DNA of 64,000 nucleotides from Debaryomyces hansenii CBS767 (taxonomy: Eukaryota; Ascomycota; Pichiomycetes; Serinales; Debaryomycetaceae), in assembly GCF_000006445.2 (NCBI RefSeq), contig NC_006046.2, forward strand, positions 806,001 through 870,000, in the 5' to 3' direction. The translations under genes and the position numbers were made by a program. Below are positions 18,501 to 29,694 of the stretch, piece after piece (position 1 is the first letter of the stretch; each line of letters opens with the position of its first letter). The notes under the pieces were generated by a model. That model was not told where the DNA came from and did no database searches. It saw only the letters and a list, made by a program, of their open reading frames with translations.

Positions 18501-20380
18501 AGCTTAACCATACCTCCACCATTGGATAAACTTTGAATACGACTGCTCTTAGAATATCTTTTGAATAAACATCCACGGCAAATCGCTTGAAATCCTAGGA
18601 TAGATGGTTCAATCGAATCTTTATGTTTCATGAGCACAGTAGCTTTTGGACGAATTAATTTAGCTTTCATGACCGATTGTAAATCAATGACAGAGCTGGT
18701 ACTTCCCAGCACGGCAGATTTTACAGTGTTGAATCTTTTTCTTTCCAAGTAACCACGGATTGTAGATTGCAAATTTATCGATGAATTTCCGCAACCACTA
18801 AAATCATAGTTATTCGAAGATTTAGAAAGTCTCCCTCTGATGATAGACTGTAATTTAACAAGTTCATACTTGTACATTAATAATTCATCACGGTGCTTAT
18901 GTACGGTCTTGTTACGAGACATATTTCCTCTCATAATTGAAACAAAATAAGTCAATTCATCACCAAATGACTTAAGCATTATACGATCAACAAACATTCT
19001 GTAACGGAAATTGGCTCCTCGAGCTAAAGCTTGTAGCTTTTTGACATTTTCAATATGCTCTTCTACCTCAGGGGTATAATATTTGCTGCTTTTATAATCA
19101 ATATCATAAGACAACGTTGAGGAATGAAAATTTAATGTTGAAGGTCTACTAGAATTGTAATGTTCAACGTTTTTCTTGAGCGGTGAATAACTCGAGTTAG
19201 TAGGTTTGACTAGATGATCATCATTAGCCACTGATCTCTCCATGAACGGATTTTCATTATCAATTTTCTTTTCAGCCTTAAAACCTTTTAAAGGTTGAAG
19301 TTTATTTGAAGACGCCAAAGCACGATTCATGTAACTGCTCTGGCCGGCTTTTAACGGTGACGAATCACTTGTGTCAGCACTTGAAAAGTTAGGCAAGCCA
19401 GCACCAACCAAGGCTCGATTGGCAGTTCTGATTTCTTCCCCTGAGAAATCCACTCTGTGAACCAAATTCTCAACCTGTGGGTAGGAAGGTTCCATCTTAT
19501 TGAGCATGTAACTCATTGCATGCAAACAAAACCAGACCTTTGGAACATTCTTCGCATCATATAAATCTGTCAACTCAAACCTAAATAGATCAGGAACATT
19601 TAAATAATCCAACAATTGAAAAAATCGGTTTATATTCTCAGTATGTCTAAATTGTAATTTAGAGTCGTTGGTGAATACAGTCTTCTGAGAATTCAAAATA
19701 ACGTTTGCTAACTTAGCTAAGTGAATACCATTTCTAATATAAGAAATCAACTCAGCCGGTTTCTGTGTTATTGATTCTTGCAATACTGTCTCAAGCCAAT
19801 TCTTTAATGCCATTATGCGACACAAGTACTCGTTTCCTGGTGAATCTTTAGAGGTATTATTGCTTGGAGAAGACAAAAATGGTGTATGACTTGGAGATGG
19901 GGTATTAATTTGCTGTTTTAATGGAGATAACTTGTTGTTATCTTTAAACGACAGAGGTGTTTCCAAATGTCCTTTAGTTGAGCTCAGGTCAAATGCATCT
20001 TTCCTGAAAGCACTAGCAATTGTCTTACCTTCATCTCCATCTAATGGAGTTCTTCTAACAGGAGAGCCACTACGGCTACTCGTGGCCGATGTATTGGATT
20101 TACTCAGGGGACTCTTGAATGAAGAAACAGTAACAGAAGGTGATTCAAATCTACTTCTGAGCAAAGCTGTCTTCGATGGACTAGTAGTTGGGTTGATATT
20201 CAATTGCTTTGCTAATTTGTCTAAGTCTTGTTCATCGGTCTGATCCTTTTTAGTTCTTGAAGGTGTCAAATTGTACTTCAAAGTCGGCTGTAATGGTAAT
20301 CTATTTGGAGTGTCAACACCTGAATCATTGATCGACGCCAAGTACCGTAAAGCGACATTACTCTTTATAGGCGACGTCAT
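15542..20380 (-). CDS. IQG1: IQGAP-family cytokinesis scaffold
   Basis: The 1,612-residue protein matches yeast Iqg1/Cyk1. A long Ser/Pro-rich N-terminus with many S/T-P sites comes first. A calponin-homology domain (about 185-300, NWLETVLQESI...NGIHLAKLANVI) follows. A run of IQ-like repeats comes next (about 450-850, with repeated LQS..RG patterns) for calmodulin and myosin light chain. A RasGAP-related domain (about 990-1,300) and a RasGAP C-terminal domain end the protein. It recruits actin to the contractile ring at the bud neck. The ATG at 20380 is clear. Two forkhead-like motifs lie 150-180 bp upstream, fitting mitotic expression. Confidence 0.95.
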   Translation of the reverse strand: MTSPIKSNVALRYLASINDSGVDTPNRLPLQPTLKYNLTPSRTKKDQTDEQDLDKLAKQLNINPTTSPSKTALLRSRFESPSVTVSSFKSPLSKSNTSATSSRSGSPVRRTPLDGDEGKTIASAFRKDAFDLSSTKGHLETPLSFKDNNKLSPLKQQINTPSPSHTPFLSSPSNNTSKDSPGNEYLCRIMALKNWLETVLQESITQKPAELISYIRNGIHLAKLANVILNSQKTVFTNDSKLQFRHTENINRFFQLLDYLNVPDLFRFELTDLYDAKNVPKVWFCLHAMSYMLNKMEPSYPQVENLVHRVDFSGEEIRTANRALVGAGLPNFSSADTSDSSPLKAGQSSYMNRALASSNKLQPLKGFKAEKKIDNENPFMERSVANDDHLVKPTNSSYSPLKKNVEHYNSSRPSTLNFHSSTLSYDIDYKSSKYYTPEVEEHIENVKKLQALARGANFRYRMFVDRIMLKSFGDELTYFVSIMRGNMSRNKTVHKHRDELLMYKYELVKLQSIIRGRLSKSSNNYDFSGCGNSSINLQSTIRGYLERKRFNTVKSAVLGSTSSVIDLQSVMKAKLIRPKATVLMKHKDSIEPSILGFQAICRGCLFKRYSKSSRIQSLSNGGGMVKLQSLIRGQVIRNDIHRKRNIISRSLSNLCDLQSIARGGISRTRLCNNVLITLIYEDSVLNTLYARVRGNNARKEIQRKKDILKENESRTILPIQSIFRGILCRFQREIRLEDLYFDIDNIIDLQSIIRGKAIRNEITSIETYYHINSDKVIRAQAIIKSNFTQRAYKSLINMKNPPLAVIQRFAYLLTDNDMDYQEEMELSDMKDKIIGKSKNNEDLELQIENSDIKLSLLDKNKITVEEFIKHKNKYKTYKPAANNAVNLQNLAKLNKSSRERIDLYQTMFYFLQTKPVYFIRLYNSMPIASKDSKFNKDLQYYITLMFPIKDSSINHHSREEFFLVKFISSMMNNDMEYNCRTISDITKCQECFWIDYLLQFNNHTYQRLHLKGIMGKSISHIIDNDELDFESDPSEIYSDVIKREIKINGSSDKPEHVTSQVAIKNTDVSDRFVKNLMHLREFSTEVFNVLEKSIERIPIHIRLLSNNAYRLSQVHFPEKSEQQHLAVAGVVFIKHYISAILQYPENFGYLAKSPFNASLYNAKAKDNLKHLSRVMLQVFSMKPFSDNYLKPLNDYVISMNGMIKKMVSRLIDVKSIEDEYELNDYDDIVTHERPKLSMKVSDMIMIEKIVSQNVDVMAPSSDDQLCDITSKLEDVINSADDFVTLTELGIVTLNLNPTTKEDSLADSKVLSLISQAKRCILYIIRIQEGSGLLELLISGIKPQHEAKFKEIVSVERKEIEEASTNVKKRPYYKTSLGNLSSLTYHELKKMALEIILKLESMGVLTRKNAFQEILNQIAIDIKTKHSQRVNRKAQLEIASKTQKKLLDKEKFLTKQLFDYNQHIDNVLSELQLKSKDKKLFNIIPVFSKQYFYHRELKKSNRLPKFGSYKYSAKKLIDQEILIDFGGLMSQRYSSSSKLDFMFSCHEVGKFTIEAATGSVNIPGAYNSVTIDQLLNLQYENKEKFELFDGMVIFDTHNLTGFIFRKFYDLRRD

Positions 20381-20758
20381 ATCTTCTAATCAGGAAAAAT
20401 AATCGATATGCTACTTGGATATGCTATTGAGTATATATAAACAGAACATTGGCCTGTGTATTCCATCAAGATGATGATTTAAACACAATTAAATGCACTT
20501 ATTCATATAACCGCATTGAGTCGAAAAGTAAACAAAATATTTCAGTCAAAATAAACATCTCGAAATTCTGAACAACATATTTCAGAAACAAAGGATACAA
20601 TAAGACTAAGGAAAGCATTCTGGGATACTTATATATGTGTATTATTATACAACTCGTTATTCGGAGTCTTTGCAAAATTATATAGGGTATTGTACAATGC
20701 GTGAATTCATAAATTTTCTATGATATATGTGGAAAGGAATGGGAACAATATTTACAGT
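20381..20758. other. IQG1 promoter region
   Basis: 378 bp between IQG1 and the NSL1 stop. GTAAACAA (20528-20535) and ATAAACA (20551-20557) match the forkhead core RTAAACA, which in yeasts drives G2/M genes. No gene is seen. Confidence 0.45.
20528..20557 (+). promoter_or_regulatory. Two forkhead-like sites upstream of IQG1
   Basis: GTAAACAA and ATAAACA occur 15 bp apart, 148-177 nt upstream of the IQG1 ATG on the opposite strand. Fkh-family factors bind RTAAACA. The motif is short and AT-rich, so chance occurrence is possible. Confidence 0.3.
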
Positions 20759-21454
20759 TCATAAACCAGATTCACTTTGTTGCCGCCTGTAGGCTGTCTC
20801 CAAGAGCTGTATCGTTTCGTCTAGTTTATCTAGCTCAGACTTTTGCTCTGGTATCTTCCTCTTGAGATTATTTAGTATTAAGAATGCTTGTTGGTAATCC
20901 TCCACGATCGAATCAATTCTCGGCATCAGCGACAAATCATCTTTACCTGTTTCATCATCATCGTCGTTATGTAGTTCTTGTTGTAATTCAGAGTCCAATT
21001 CTGCTAGTATTGTAGAAACATCTTTATCCGTGTTAGAAATCAAATTATCATATGTCTCCCTTGCCCGAGAAGGCAATTCCCTTCTAAGCTTACTCACCTG
21101 TATTGTTTCCTGTTCGACATGCTCCAATACATCCCGTAATTGTGCATTCAACTCGAAGTCAAACGGCTCTATTTTCTCTTTCGATTTTAAAGATAACAAC
21201 TCAGATATAGGCTTTGGGTTCTTCCTACCCGACATATCGTATCCATCTATCATTATAGACTGTTTGGCCATCTCAAATGCATCTATTATAAAGTCGTCCA
21301 ATAAATTTGCAACTTTCGTTTTCAAAGGGTCATTATTCGATGTGGGTAAATGAAGGTCAAGTTTTGACGTTGTATTATTGAGTATTTGGCCATATAAATA
21401 CCTCAAATCTTGTTTAGAGAGTTGCAACTTCTCATAGTCATTATTTCCACTCAT
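20759..21454 (-). CDS. NSL1: Kinetochore MIND-complex subunit Nsl1/Mis14
   Basis: The frame extends to 21484, but its first codon is TTG; the first ATG is 21454, giving 231 residues. LRYLYGQI....DLHLP near the N-terminus and EPFDFELN.QLRDVLEHVEQETIQVSKLRRELP in the middle are the Nsl1/Mis14 signatures. The rest is coiled coil, including an acidic patch (DDDDETGKDD) and a C-terminal helix (KRKIPEQKSELDKLDETI). The MIND/Mis12 complex links Ndc80 to the inner kinetochore. It diverges from VMA11 across a 221-bp shared promoter. Confidence 0.88.
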   Translation of the reverse strand: MSGNNDYEKLQLSKQDLRYLYGQILNNTTSKLDLHLPTSNNDPLKTKVANLLDDFIIDAFEMAKQSIMIDGYDMSGRKNPKPISELLSLKSKEKIEPFDFELNAQLRDVLEHVEQETIQVSKLRRELPSRARETYDNLISNTDKDVSTILAELDSELQQELHNDDDDETGKDDLSLMPRIDSIVEDYQQAFLILNNLKRKIPEQKSELDKLDETIQLLETAYRRQQSESGL

Positions 21455-21675
21455 TCTACCGTATATAAAACATCTGTTTATCAACTTATACAGCGTTAGA
21501 CAGTATAAACAAATGTTATTGTTTTTGATTGTGGATGAAAAATGTCACGGTCACCAAAAATAATGTCGCACGAATTTTTAGGGGTGTTCGACTTTTTTTG
21601 TTAACTTCAACTAGTTCATAGTATAAAGATAGGTTATTAGGAGATATCAACCTAATTGTCATCAATAAAAACATA

Positions 21676-22167
21676 ATGTCGGATAGTTTAGGTGACGAGT
21701 ACGCACCAGCATTTGCTCCATTCCTTGGATTTGCTGGATGTGCCGCAGCCATGATATTATCTTGCGCTGGAGCAGCTATTGGTACCGCCAAGTCAGGTAT
21801 TGGTATTTCAGGTATTGGTACATTTAAACCAGAATTAATTATGAAATCGTTAATCCCAGTCGTTATGTCGGGTATTTTGTCTGTGTATGGGTTGGTTGTG
21901 TCTGTTTTGATAGCAGGAGGATTGTCACCAACAGAGAACTATTCACTTTTTAATGGATTTATGCATTTAGCATGCGGATTGTCCGTTGGATTTGCATGTT
22001 TGGCGTCGGGATATTCGATTGGGATTGTAGGTGATGAAGGGGTTAGACAATTTATGCATCAGCCAAGACTCTTTGTCGGTATTGTCTTGATTTTAATTTT
22101 TGCTGAAGTTTTGGGATTATACGGTATGATTATTGCCTTGATTTTGAACACTAAGGGTAGTGGTTAA
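21676..22167 (+). CDS. VMA11: V-ATPase proteolipid subunit c'
   Basis: The 163-residue protein has four transmembrane helices and belongs to the V0 ring of the vacuolar H+-ATPase. The proton-carrying Glu is residue 144 in [11 protein letters not shown]. cerevisiae Vma11 has Glu145. Paralogue choice is clear: [26 protein letters not shown] and [15 protein letters not shown] segments match Vma11 (c') and not Vma3 (c). The c' subunit is fungus-specific and needed for ring assembly. The ATG at 21676 gives the expected length. Confidence 0.95.
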
Positions 22168-22425
22168 CCCGACTAGCATACACATAAGAATTATACTAGT
22201 TGGAGCTGTGTGTCATTTGCGTTAGATCAATTTTCGATTTTTATTTCTCGTGGATATTGAACCACCATACATAAAATCTATTGCTTACATGGTTGTCGCC
22301 CAACGCGGTTTTCATATTTGCTTTTATTTATAACATCATATTAAATGACTTTAAATTACATATACGTTGTACGAGGTTTTCTTTAATTAATACAAACAAT
22401 CTATCGTAGTATAACAATGATTTAG

Positions 22426-23935
<1,510 letters not shown>

Positions 23936-24168
23936 AACGACTTCCGCTGTTTAATTACGTCTATTTCCAAAGTACGATAGATTGAATATATCTATCAACT
24001 TTTCATGGTTTATTTGAAATCGTAAGTCTTCGTCAATGTCGTACACACAATTGCGACATTTGGAAATAATTCAAAACGCGACATTATTAAATTCTACTCT
24101 ACTAAGCATTTGATAAACTTGTTATAATCCATTTTATTTAAGTCTAAACACGAATATGAATAAAGTAA

Positions 24169-26427
24169 TCATAACTTAGGCCCTTTAACCAATGACCCCT
24201 CGTCGTACATAACATCAATCTGCGGCTTGAAAAATTTGAAAGCTACAGGTCTTTTAAGTTTTTGGGTTGCAGTAACCACATCCCTGTCCAATCTCAATGG
24301 CTCAAATTCCACGTAGATATTGTGAAGTTTTTCAAATCCTGATAATTGATTACTGATTCTTGAGTTAATATATGCAACCAATAATTCTCTGTTTTCCTTC
24401 TTGTTGATTTCATTTAAAATCTGCTCTGAAGAAGACAATTGACTTTTTGATACCTTACATTTTTCAACCAAAAAGTTAACAGCACCTTCAGGATCAATAC
24501 CAACGATACCTACCAAGAAATGTCTCAAAGAATCACCGTGGACGTATAATTGGTTAAGAATTGAGGACGAAGAGAGGTATTTGTTTTCAACCTTTTCTGG
24601 GGTGACGTATTCACCTTGTGATAATTTGAAGAAATTCTTTACTCTGTCGATAATAAATAATCTGCCGTTATTTTTTGAGAATCTAGCTACATCACCAGTA
24701 TGAAACCAGCCTTCATCGTCGAAAGACTTTTTGGTTTCTTCTTCATTATGGAAATACTGCTTGAAAATTTGTGGTCCTCGTAATAATAATTCACCTCTGG
24801 GGCCTTCTGGATCGTCCAAATTATATCCCATTGCTGGTAATTCTCTTAATTTCATTTCTACGGTAACACCAACGGAACCACAGGAACCTGGTTCGGCTTC
24901 ATAAGGAATACCAATGGCAAACCCTGCAAATGATTCAGTGGAACCATAACCTTGTGGCATACCGACACAAAGAGTGGCCTTCAAGAACTTGACAGTAGAA
25001 GGAGAAATTGGTGCTGATCCTGTTACAATAAATTCCATATTATCAAATCCAAAAGCCTTACGTATACTGCTCAAGAATAAACGGTCATAGACGAGATGAG
25101 ATCCATCTGCCCCGTCATATTTTTCTTGGGCTTGAATTTTGGTACTGATAACTTTATCGAAAATACCTCTCTTGAAAGTTGAAGTAGGATGATCCACCGT
25201 GGCACTCTTGATGGCAGCCTCGTATTTCGTAAATACTCTAGGTACATTACACATGTAGTTTGGCTTGAAAAGCTTCAAGTCTTCTATCAAAGTTAAAGGA
25301 GTTCCACCATTTTGAGGGAACCCAATGCAATTACCACATGATAAACCAAAAGCGCAAACTTGTCTCTCAAAAATATGAGCCAACGGCAAAAATGAAAACG
25401 ATCTGGCATCGGGAATACGTGGAAGTTGAGTAAGAACAAATGTAACACCAGCTGTACATATCTTTTGGGAAAGCAAGACACCCTTTGGGTGTGCACCGGT
25501 AGTACCAGAAGTAAAACTAATAGTATACAAAGTTTCTGGGCTTGGGGGTAATTCAGGGGTTGGAAATATTTCACCTACCTTCATGACCTGGTTGATATCT
25601 ACCAATGTTATTCTATGAGACTTACATGCTGTGACCAAAGCTTGATCTTCAGCACTCAAAGACGTCTCGTTCTTCAAATCCAATGGATCTAAACAAACGA
25701 TAGAAATGACATGTTCCAACTTTTCGGGGTACTTTTCTTTCAAATTGACAATGTCCATGACGTGCTCCTTAGTCGCGATAACAACAGGCGATTGTGTGGT
25801 TTGTAAGATGTACTCTGACGTGTCAGCCCCCAAAGTATCGTACAAAGCAGTATTAGTGATCGAATATGAAGAGCACATAAGATCACTCAATACCCATTCC
25901 ATTCTATTGGCCGAATAGATAGTGGCCACGAAAGACATGTCAGAAATGTCAAAGTTCTTGTAGTCCTTCACATGGTTGTCAATCTTTCTGTGACTCTCGA
26001 ATTTTTCACTATTTTTGAACGGATTGTTTTGCAACAAGTAAAGAAACCCTGACCCATACCTCTGCTTCATTTCATCGACTTCACGGTATGTCAAAAAGCT
26101 GTAATCATCGGCACTTTTCTTGTTCACGTAGTCATATTTTCGGTACGCCAAACACAGTTTATCCCCGAACGTGAGAACTGAATTCTTGAAAAGTCTATAG
26201 TAAGTATCCAATTCTGGGGTAAGTGCCTCCTTTAGGCGTCCTGGAAACATCTTATTTCTGTAAATAGCACTGTATCCTTCCTTTTCGGTCCCTGGCAACG
26301 ATACCGAATCCTTGAACATTTTTTCAGGCAATGGCAAATGATCTCTGATCAACTGAGAAGCCGGAGTCTTGCTAGGCTTGAAAACGTATGGTGAATCGCC
26401 GTGGTCATAAACGTCTGACGAAGTCAT
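24169..26427 (-). CDS. FAA1/FAA4: Long-chain acyl-CoA synthetase, copy 1
   Basis: The first ATG of the frame is at 26427 (MTSSDVYDHGDSPYVF), giving 752 residues; the 27 codons upstream start with GTG. It activates fatty acids to acyl-CoA with ATP. The AMP-binding P-loop is SFTSGTTGAHPKG, the GYGSTESFAG motif binds AMP, and the fatty-acyl signature is around GWFHTGDVARFSKNNGRLFIIDRVKNFFKLSQGEYV. No PTS1 ends the protein, so cytosol, ER or lipid droplet is likely, as for Faa1/Faa4. A paralogue with the same orientation lies 984 bp upstream. Confidence 0.92.
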   Translation of the reverse strand: MTSSDVYDHGDSPYVFKPSKTPASQLIRDHLPLPEKMFKDSVSLPGTEKEGYSAIYRNKMFPGRLKEALTPELDTYYRLFKNSVLTFGDKLCLAYRKYDYVNKKSADDYSFLTYREVDEMKQRYGSGFLYLLQNNPFKNSEKFESHRKIDNHVKDYKNFDISDMSFVATIYSANRMEWVLSDLMCSSYSITNTALYDTLGADTSEYILQTTQSPVVIATKEHVMDIVNLKEKYPEKLEHVISIVCLDPLDLKNETSLSAEDQALVTACKSHRITLVDINQVMKVGEIFPTPELPPSPETLYTISFTSGTTGAHPKGVLLSQKICTAGVTFVLTQLPRIPDARSFSFLPLAHIFERQVCAFGLSCGNCIGFPQNGGTPLTLIEDLKLFKPNYMCNVPRVFTKYEAAIKSATVDHPTSTFKRGIFDKVISTKIQAQEKYDGADGSHLVYDRLFLSSIRKAFGFDNMEFIVTGSAPISPSTVKFLKATLCVGMPQGYGSTESFAGFAIGIPYEAEPGSCGSVGVTVEMKLRELPAMGYNLDDPEGPRGELLLRGPQIFKQYFHNEEETKKSFDDEGWFHTGDVARFSKNNGRLFIIDRVKNFFKLSQGEYVTPEKVENKYLSSSSILNQLYVHGDSLRHFLVGIVGIDPEGAVNFLVEKCKVSKSQLSSSEQILNEINKKENRELLVAYINSRISNQLSGFEKLHNIYVEFEPLRLDRDVVTATQKLKRPVAFKFFKPQIDVMYDEGSLVKGPKL

Positions 26428-27411
26428 GATGTTAATATATTTTGTAATTCTACGAATACTTGATTGAATTACAACTCGAATGAGCGATTTGGAAGTATTT
26501 ATATCCACTGAGTTATTGTGGGGAAGTGCGACTAACTTTCGGTTATTTCAAATTATTTGAGGTGAGATTTGATGCCGAAATGGGGTTGAAGTGATGAATA
26601 AAGAGAAGTTCATTGCGATTACTGCGGGATTGCGCGACCAATAAGAGCTCACCATATTATGAGAGAATCTTTTGTAAATATAGACGATCTCGCTGCAAAA
26701 ACTTGTGATAGTTCCATATGTCCGACGTATTAACTTGATGGAGAGTTACTAGTGCAGAAAACGTTGGTCAAAAGAAAGTGATAAACAATGGGTCGGTACA
26801 GTAGGTGGCAATTGCCGAAATGGTATATGGTGAATTGTGGTATAATGTGTATTGTTATAGTAATGACTTGTAGAACCCGGTAGATAATCTAATCGATATC
26901 AAATCGTATTTCAGTAATGTCGAAGGACATTCGGTGAAACTGACAAAGTTTAGCACAGCGTTGGTAGCAGGTGATCGTTAGCTAATTATCTTGAAAGCGG
27001 ACAGCATATTGGGAAATGTGGAACCGACGGCATAAATTAATGCCGGGCGATGACCTTCGCATTTTGAGATCGGCTGCGAAATGTTTGAACTCTGTATGTT
27101 ATTTGTCAATAGTATTGGTAGTTTTGCCGTCATCCAACCTTGGAATCATCTGAATTATCGTACACCAGCTCTTCAGCATCAATATGTTACTATTGTGTAA
27201 CTCAGTTTGCGAGAGTTAGGAGATAAAGGGTTGTAAATAGTTCCATAATACGACGTACCGACTAGCGATATGTTGCTGCAGAGACCACCATTGGTCCTAT
27301 TGTAACATACACACAAAGGCTCTAATGAAACAATATGAAGATAAGATCTTCAAATCTAAATCAGGTCTTCAAAGTAAAAATAAAATGTAACATTACTGCA
27401 TATAGTAATAA
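26428..27411. other. Spacer between the two FAA genes
   Basis: 984 bp hold the promoter of FAA copy 1 and the 3' flank of copy 2. One perfect palindrome, CGGCAT-N6-ATGCCG (27028-27045), is a candidate zinc-cluster factor site. No open frame of note, tRNA or transposon end is seen. Confidence 0.5.
27028..27045. promoter_or_regulatory. CGG-N12-CCG palindrome
   Basis: CGGCAT and ATGCCG arms flank a 6-nt AAATTA core, about 600 nt upstream of the FAA copy 1 ATG. Inverted CGG/CCG triplets are typical of Zn2Cys6 dimers. Fatty-acid factors of the Oaf1/Pip2 type use longer spacers (N15-18), so the factor is unknown. Confidence 0.35.
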
Positions 27412-29694
27412 TTATAATCTAATAGGCCTAATCAAAGACCCTTCGCTATACATATCATCAATATTCTTGGAGAAAAACTTAAAAGCAGAAGGTCTCTTAA
27501 GTTTCTGGGTTGCAGTCACAACATCTCTATCTAATCTCAAAGGCTCAAATTCAATATAAATGTTATGAAGTCTTTCAAATCCTTGTAATTGGTCTCTGCA
27601 ATTAGCGTTCATGAATGTAAGCAATAATGTTCTGTTTCCTTTTTTATTGAGTTCATTTAAAATCAGCTCAGACGTAGTCAACAAGCTTCTTCTGGTATCA
27701 CACTTATCTACTAAGAATTGGATTGCTCCTTCAGAGTCAATACCAACAACTCCAACTAAGAAGTTTCTCGATGGGTCACCATGAATATATAATTGGTTAA
27801 GGATAGATGATGAAGAAAGGTATTTGTTTTCAATTTTCTCTGGGGTGATGTATTCACCTTGCGATAATTTAAAGAAGTTTTTCACTCTATCAACAATGAA
27901 TATTCTACCATGGTCTTTTGAGAATCTGGCAATATCACCAGTTAAATACCAGCCGTCTTTATCAATAGTCTTAGCAGTCTCTTCTTCATTTTTGAAATAC
28001 TTCTCAAAAACTTGTGGTCCCCTTAATAATAATTCTCCTCTAGGGCCTTCTGGATCATCCAATCTATAACCCATATCAGGTAACTCGCGTAACCTCATTT
28101 CTGTTGTAATAGAAATTGATCCACAGGTGCCAGGTTCTGCTTCATAGGGGAAACTGTAAGCAATACCACCAAATGTCTCAGTGATACCATAACCTTGTAA
28201 CATAGCAATATTAAGCGATGCCTTCAAAAACTTGACCGTAGAAGGTGCAATTGGGGCTGATCCGGTGAGGACAAACTTCATTTCATCAAAACCGAACTCC
28301 TTACGAATGTTTTCAAGAAAGAAGTTATCATAGAGCGCATGGTGGCCGTCTGCGCCATCATATGCTTCTTGTAATTTTATCTTCTTGTCGAAAACCTTTT
28401 TATAAACTGCCCTAGTGACTGATGATGTAGTATGATCTATAGTTTGAGCTTTAATAGCAGCTTCATATTTAGTAAAAATTCTTGGAACATTACTCATATT
28501 ATTAGGCTTGAAAATCTTTAAGTCTTCCACTAATGTTAATGGCGTACCACCAATCTGCGGGAAACCCATACATACACCCTGTGATACTCCATGAGCACAA
28601 TTTAACCTCTCAAAGATATGAGCTAAAGGCAAGAAAGCAAAAGTTCTTTTATTATCCACTCTAGGGAGACCCATAAAATTGGATGTGATACCAGCAGCTG
28701 CAGTTCTATGAGTAAGCATAACACCCTTTGGTTTAGAACCAGTGGTTCCAGAGGTAAAACTGATGGTGAATAAACTATTTGGAGTTGGTGGTAATTCTGG
28801 GATTGGAAATGAAGCACCTAAATTGATGGTATAATCCAAGTCGCATAATTCTATATTACGTTCTTGACACATACGAACCAAGTTTTGATCTTCAGCACTT
28901 AATGGTGTTTCATTCTTTAAATCTAACGGATCTAAACTGATAATTTGAATTACATGTTCCAATTCCTTAGGATAAGTTTTCTTCAACTCGACGATAGTCT
29001 TGATATGATTTTTGGTTGTAATAATAGCCGGGGATTGGGTATTAGATAAAATAAACTTCGAAGTGTCCGGACCTAAAGTGTCATACAAGGCTGTATTGGT
29101 GATCGAGTACGAAGAGCACATAAGATCACTCAAGACCCACTCCGGTCTATTGGCTGAATAGACACAAACCAAAAAGGAATGGTTATTTACATCATAATTC
29201 TTGTAGTCTCTTACGTGATTATCGATTTTTTTGTGACTCTCAAATTTTTCACTATTCTTGAATTGATTTCTTTGTAGCAAATAAAGAAGACCCGAACCAT
29301 AGTTTGATTTCAACTCGTCTACTTCCTTGTAAGTTTTCGAGCTATATGTGTCTGCACTCTTCTTAGAATTATAGTCATATTTTCTACCTGCTAAACACGG
29401 GTTATCTTCATATAAGCTAACTGCGTTCTTGAAAAACTCATGATATGTTGTTAAATATGGAGTAAGAGTTTTCTTCAATCCGTTGGAGAAAGCTTTGTTT
29501 CTATACACGCCACTGTATCCAGGTTCTTCAGTTCCTGGGATCGGTACACAGTCGTGCTGATTTTCCATCAGCAAAGGTAAATGTTCGCTTATCAACTCTG
29601 CGATTGGCTTATTGTATGGCTTGAAAAGATATGGTGAATCACCATAATCGTAGACATCTGCTGAAGAAGTTGTGTTCACATCCATTGAAGTCAT
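27412..29694 (-). CDS. FAA1/FAA4: Long-chain acyl-CoA synthetase, copy 2
   Basis: The first ATG is at 29694 (MTSMDVNTTSSADVYDYG), giving 760 residues; the upstream 15 codons start with GTG. It has the same layout as copy 1: SFTSGTTGSKPKG, GYGITETFGG and GWYLTGDIARFSKDHGRIFIVDRVKNFFKLSQGEYI-type motifs. Long stretches are identical to copy 1, so the two arose by tandem duplication, but the N-terminal segment differs and many third positions do too, so the event is not recent. No PTS1 is seen at the end (RPIRL). Confidence 0.92.
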   Translation of the reverse strand: MTSMDVNTTSSADVYDYGDSPYLFKPYNKPIAELISEHLPLLMENQHDCVPIPGTEEPGYSGVYRNKAFSNGLKKTLTPYLTTYHEFFKNAVSLYEDNPCLAGRKYDYNSKKSADTYSSKTYKEVDELKSNYGSGLLYLLQRNQFKNSEKFESHKKIDNHVRDYKNYDVNNHSFLVCVYSANRPEWVLSDLMCSSYSITNTALYDTLGPDTSKFILSNTQSPAIITTKNHIKTIVELKKTYPKELEHVIQIISLDPLDLKNETPLSAEDQNLVRMCQERNIELCDLDYTINLGASFPIPELPPTPNSLFTISFTSGTTGSKPKGVMLTHRTAAAGITSNFMGLPRVDNKRTFAFLPLAHIFERLNCAHGVSQGVCMGFPQIGGTPLTLVEDLKIFKPNNMSNVPRIFTKYEAAIKAQTIDHTTSSVTRAVYKKVFDKKIKLQEAYDGADGHHALYDNFFLENIRKEFGFDEMKFVLTGSAPIAPSTVKFLKASLNIAMLQGYGITETFGGIAYSFPYEAEPGTCGSISITTEMRLRELPDMGYRLDDPEGPRGELLLRGPQVFEKYFKNEEETAKTIDKDGWYLTGDIARFSKDHGRIFIVDRVKNFFKLSQGEYITPEKIENKYLSSSSILNQLYIHGDPSRNFLVGVVGIDSEGAIQFLVDKCDTRRSLLTTSELILNELNKKGNRTLLLTFMNANCRDQLQGFERLHNIYIEFEPLRLDRDVVTATQKLKRPSAFKFFSKNIDDMYSEGSLIRPIRL

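Noticed and set aside
22200..22320. Possible tRNA B-box (GGTTCAATATCC on the minus strand)
   Set aside because: No A-box or acceptor stem could be paired around it.
26428..27411. Transposon or LTR between the FAA genes
   Set aside because: No terminal repeats, target duplication or reverse-transcriptase fragments are seen.
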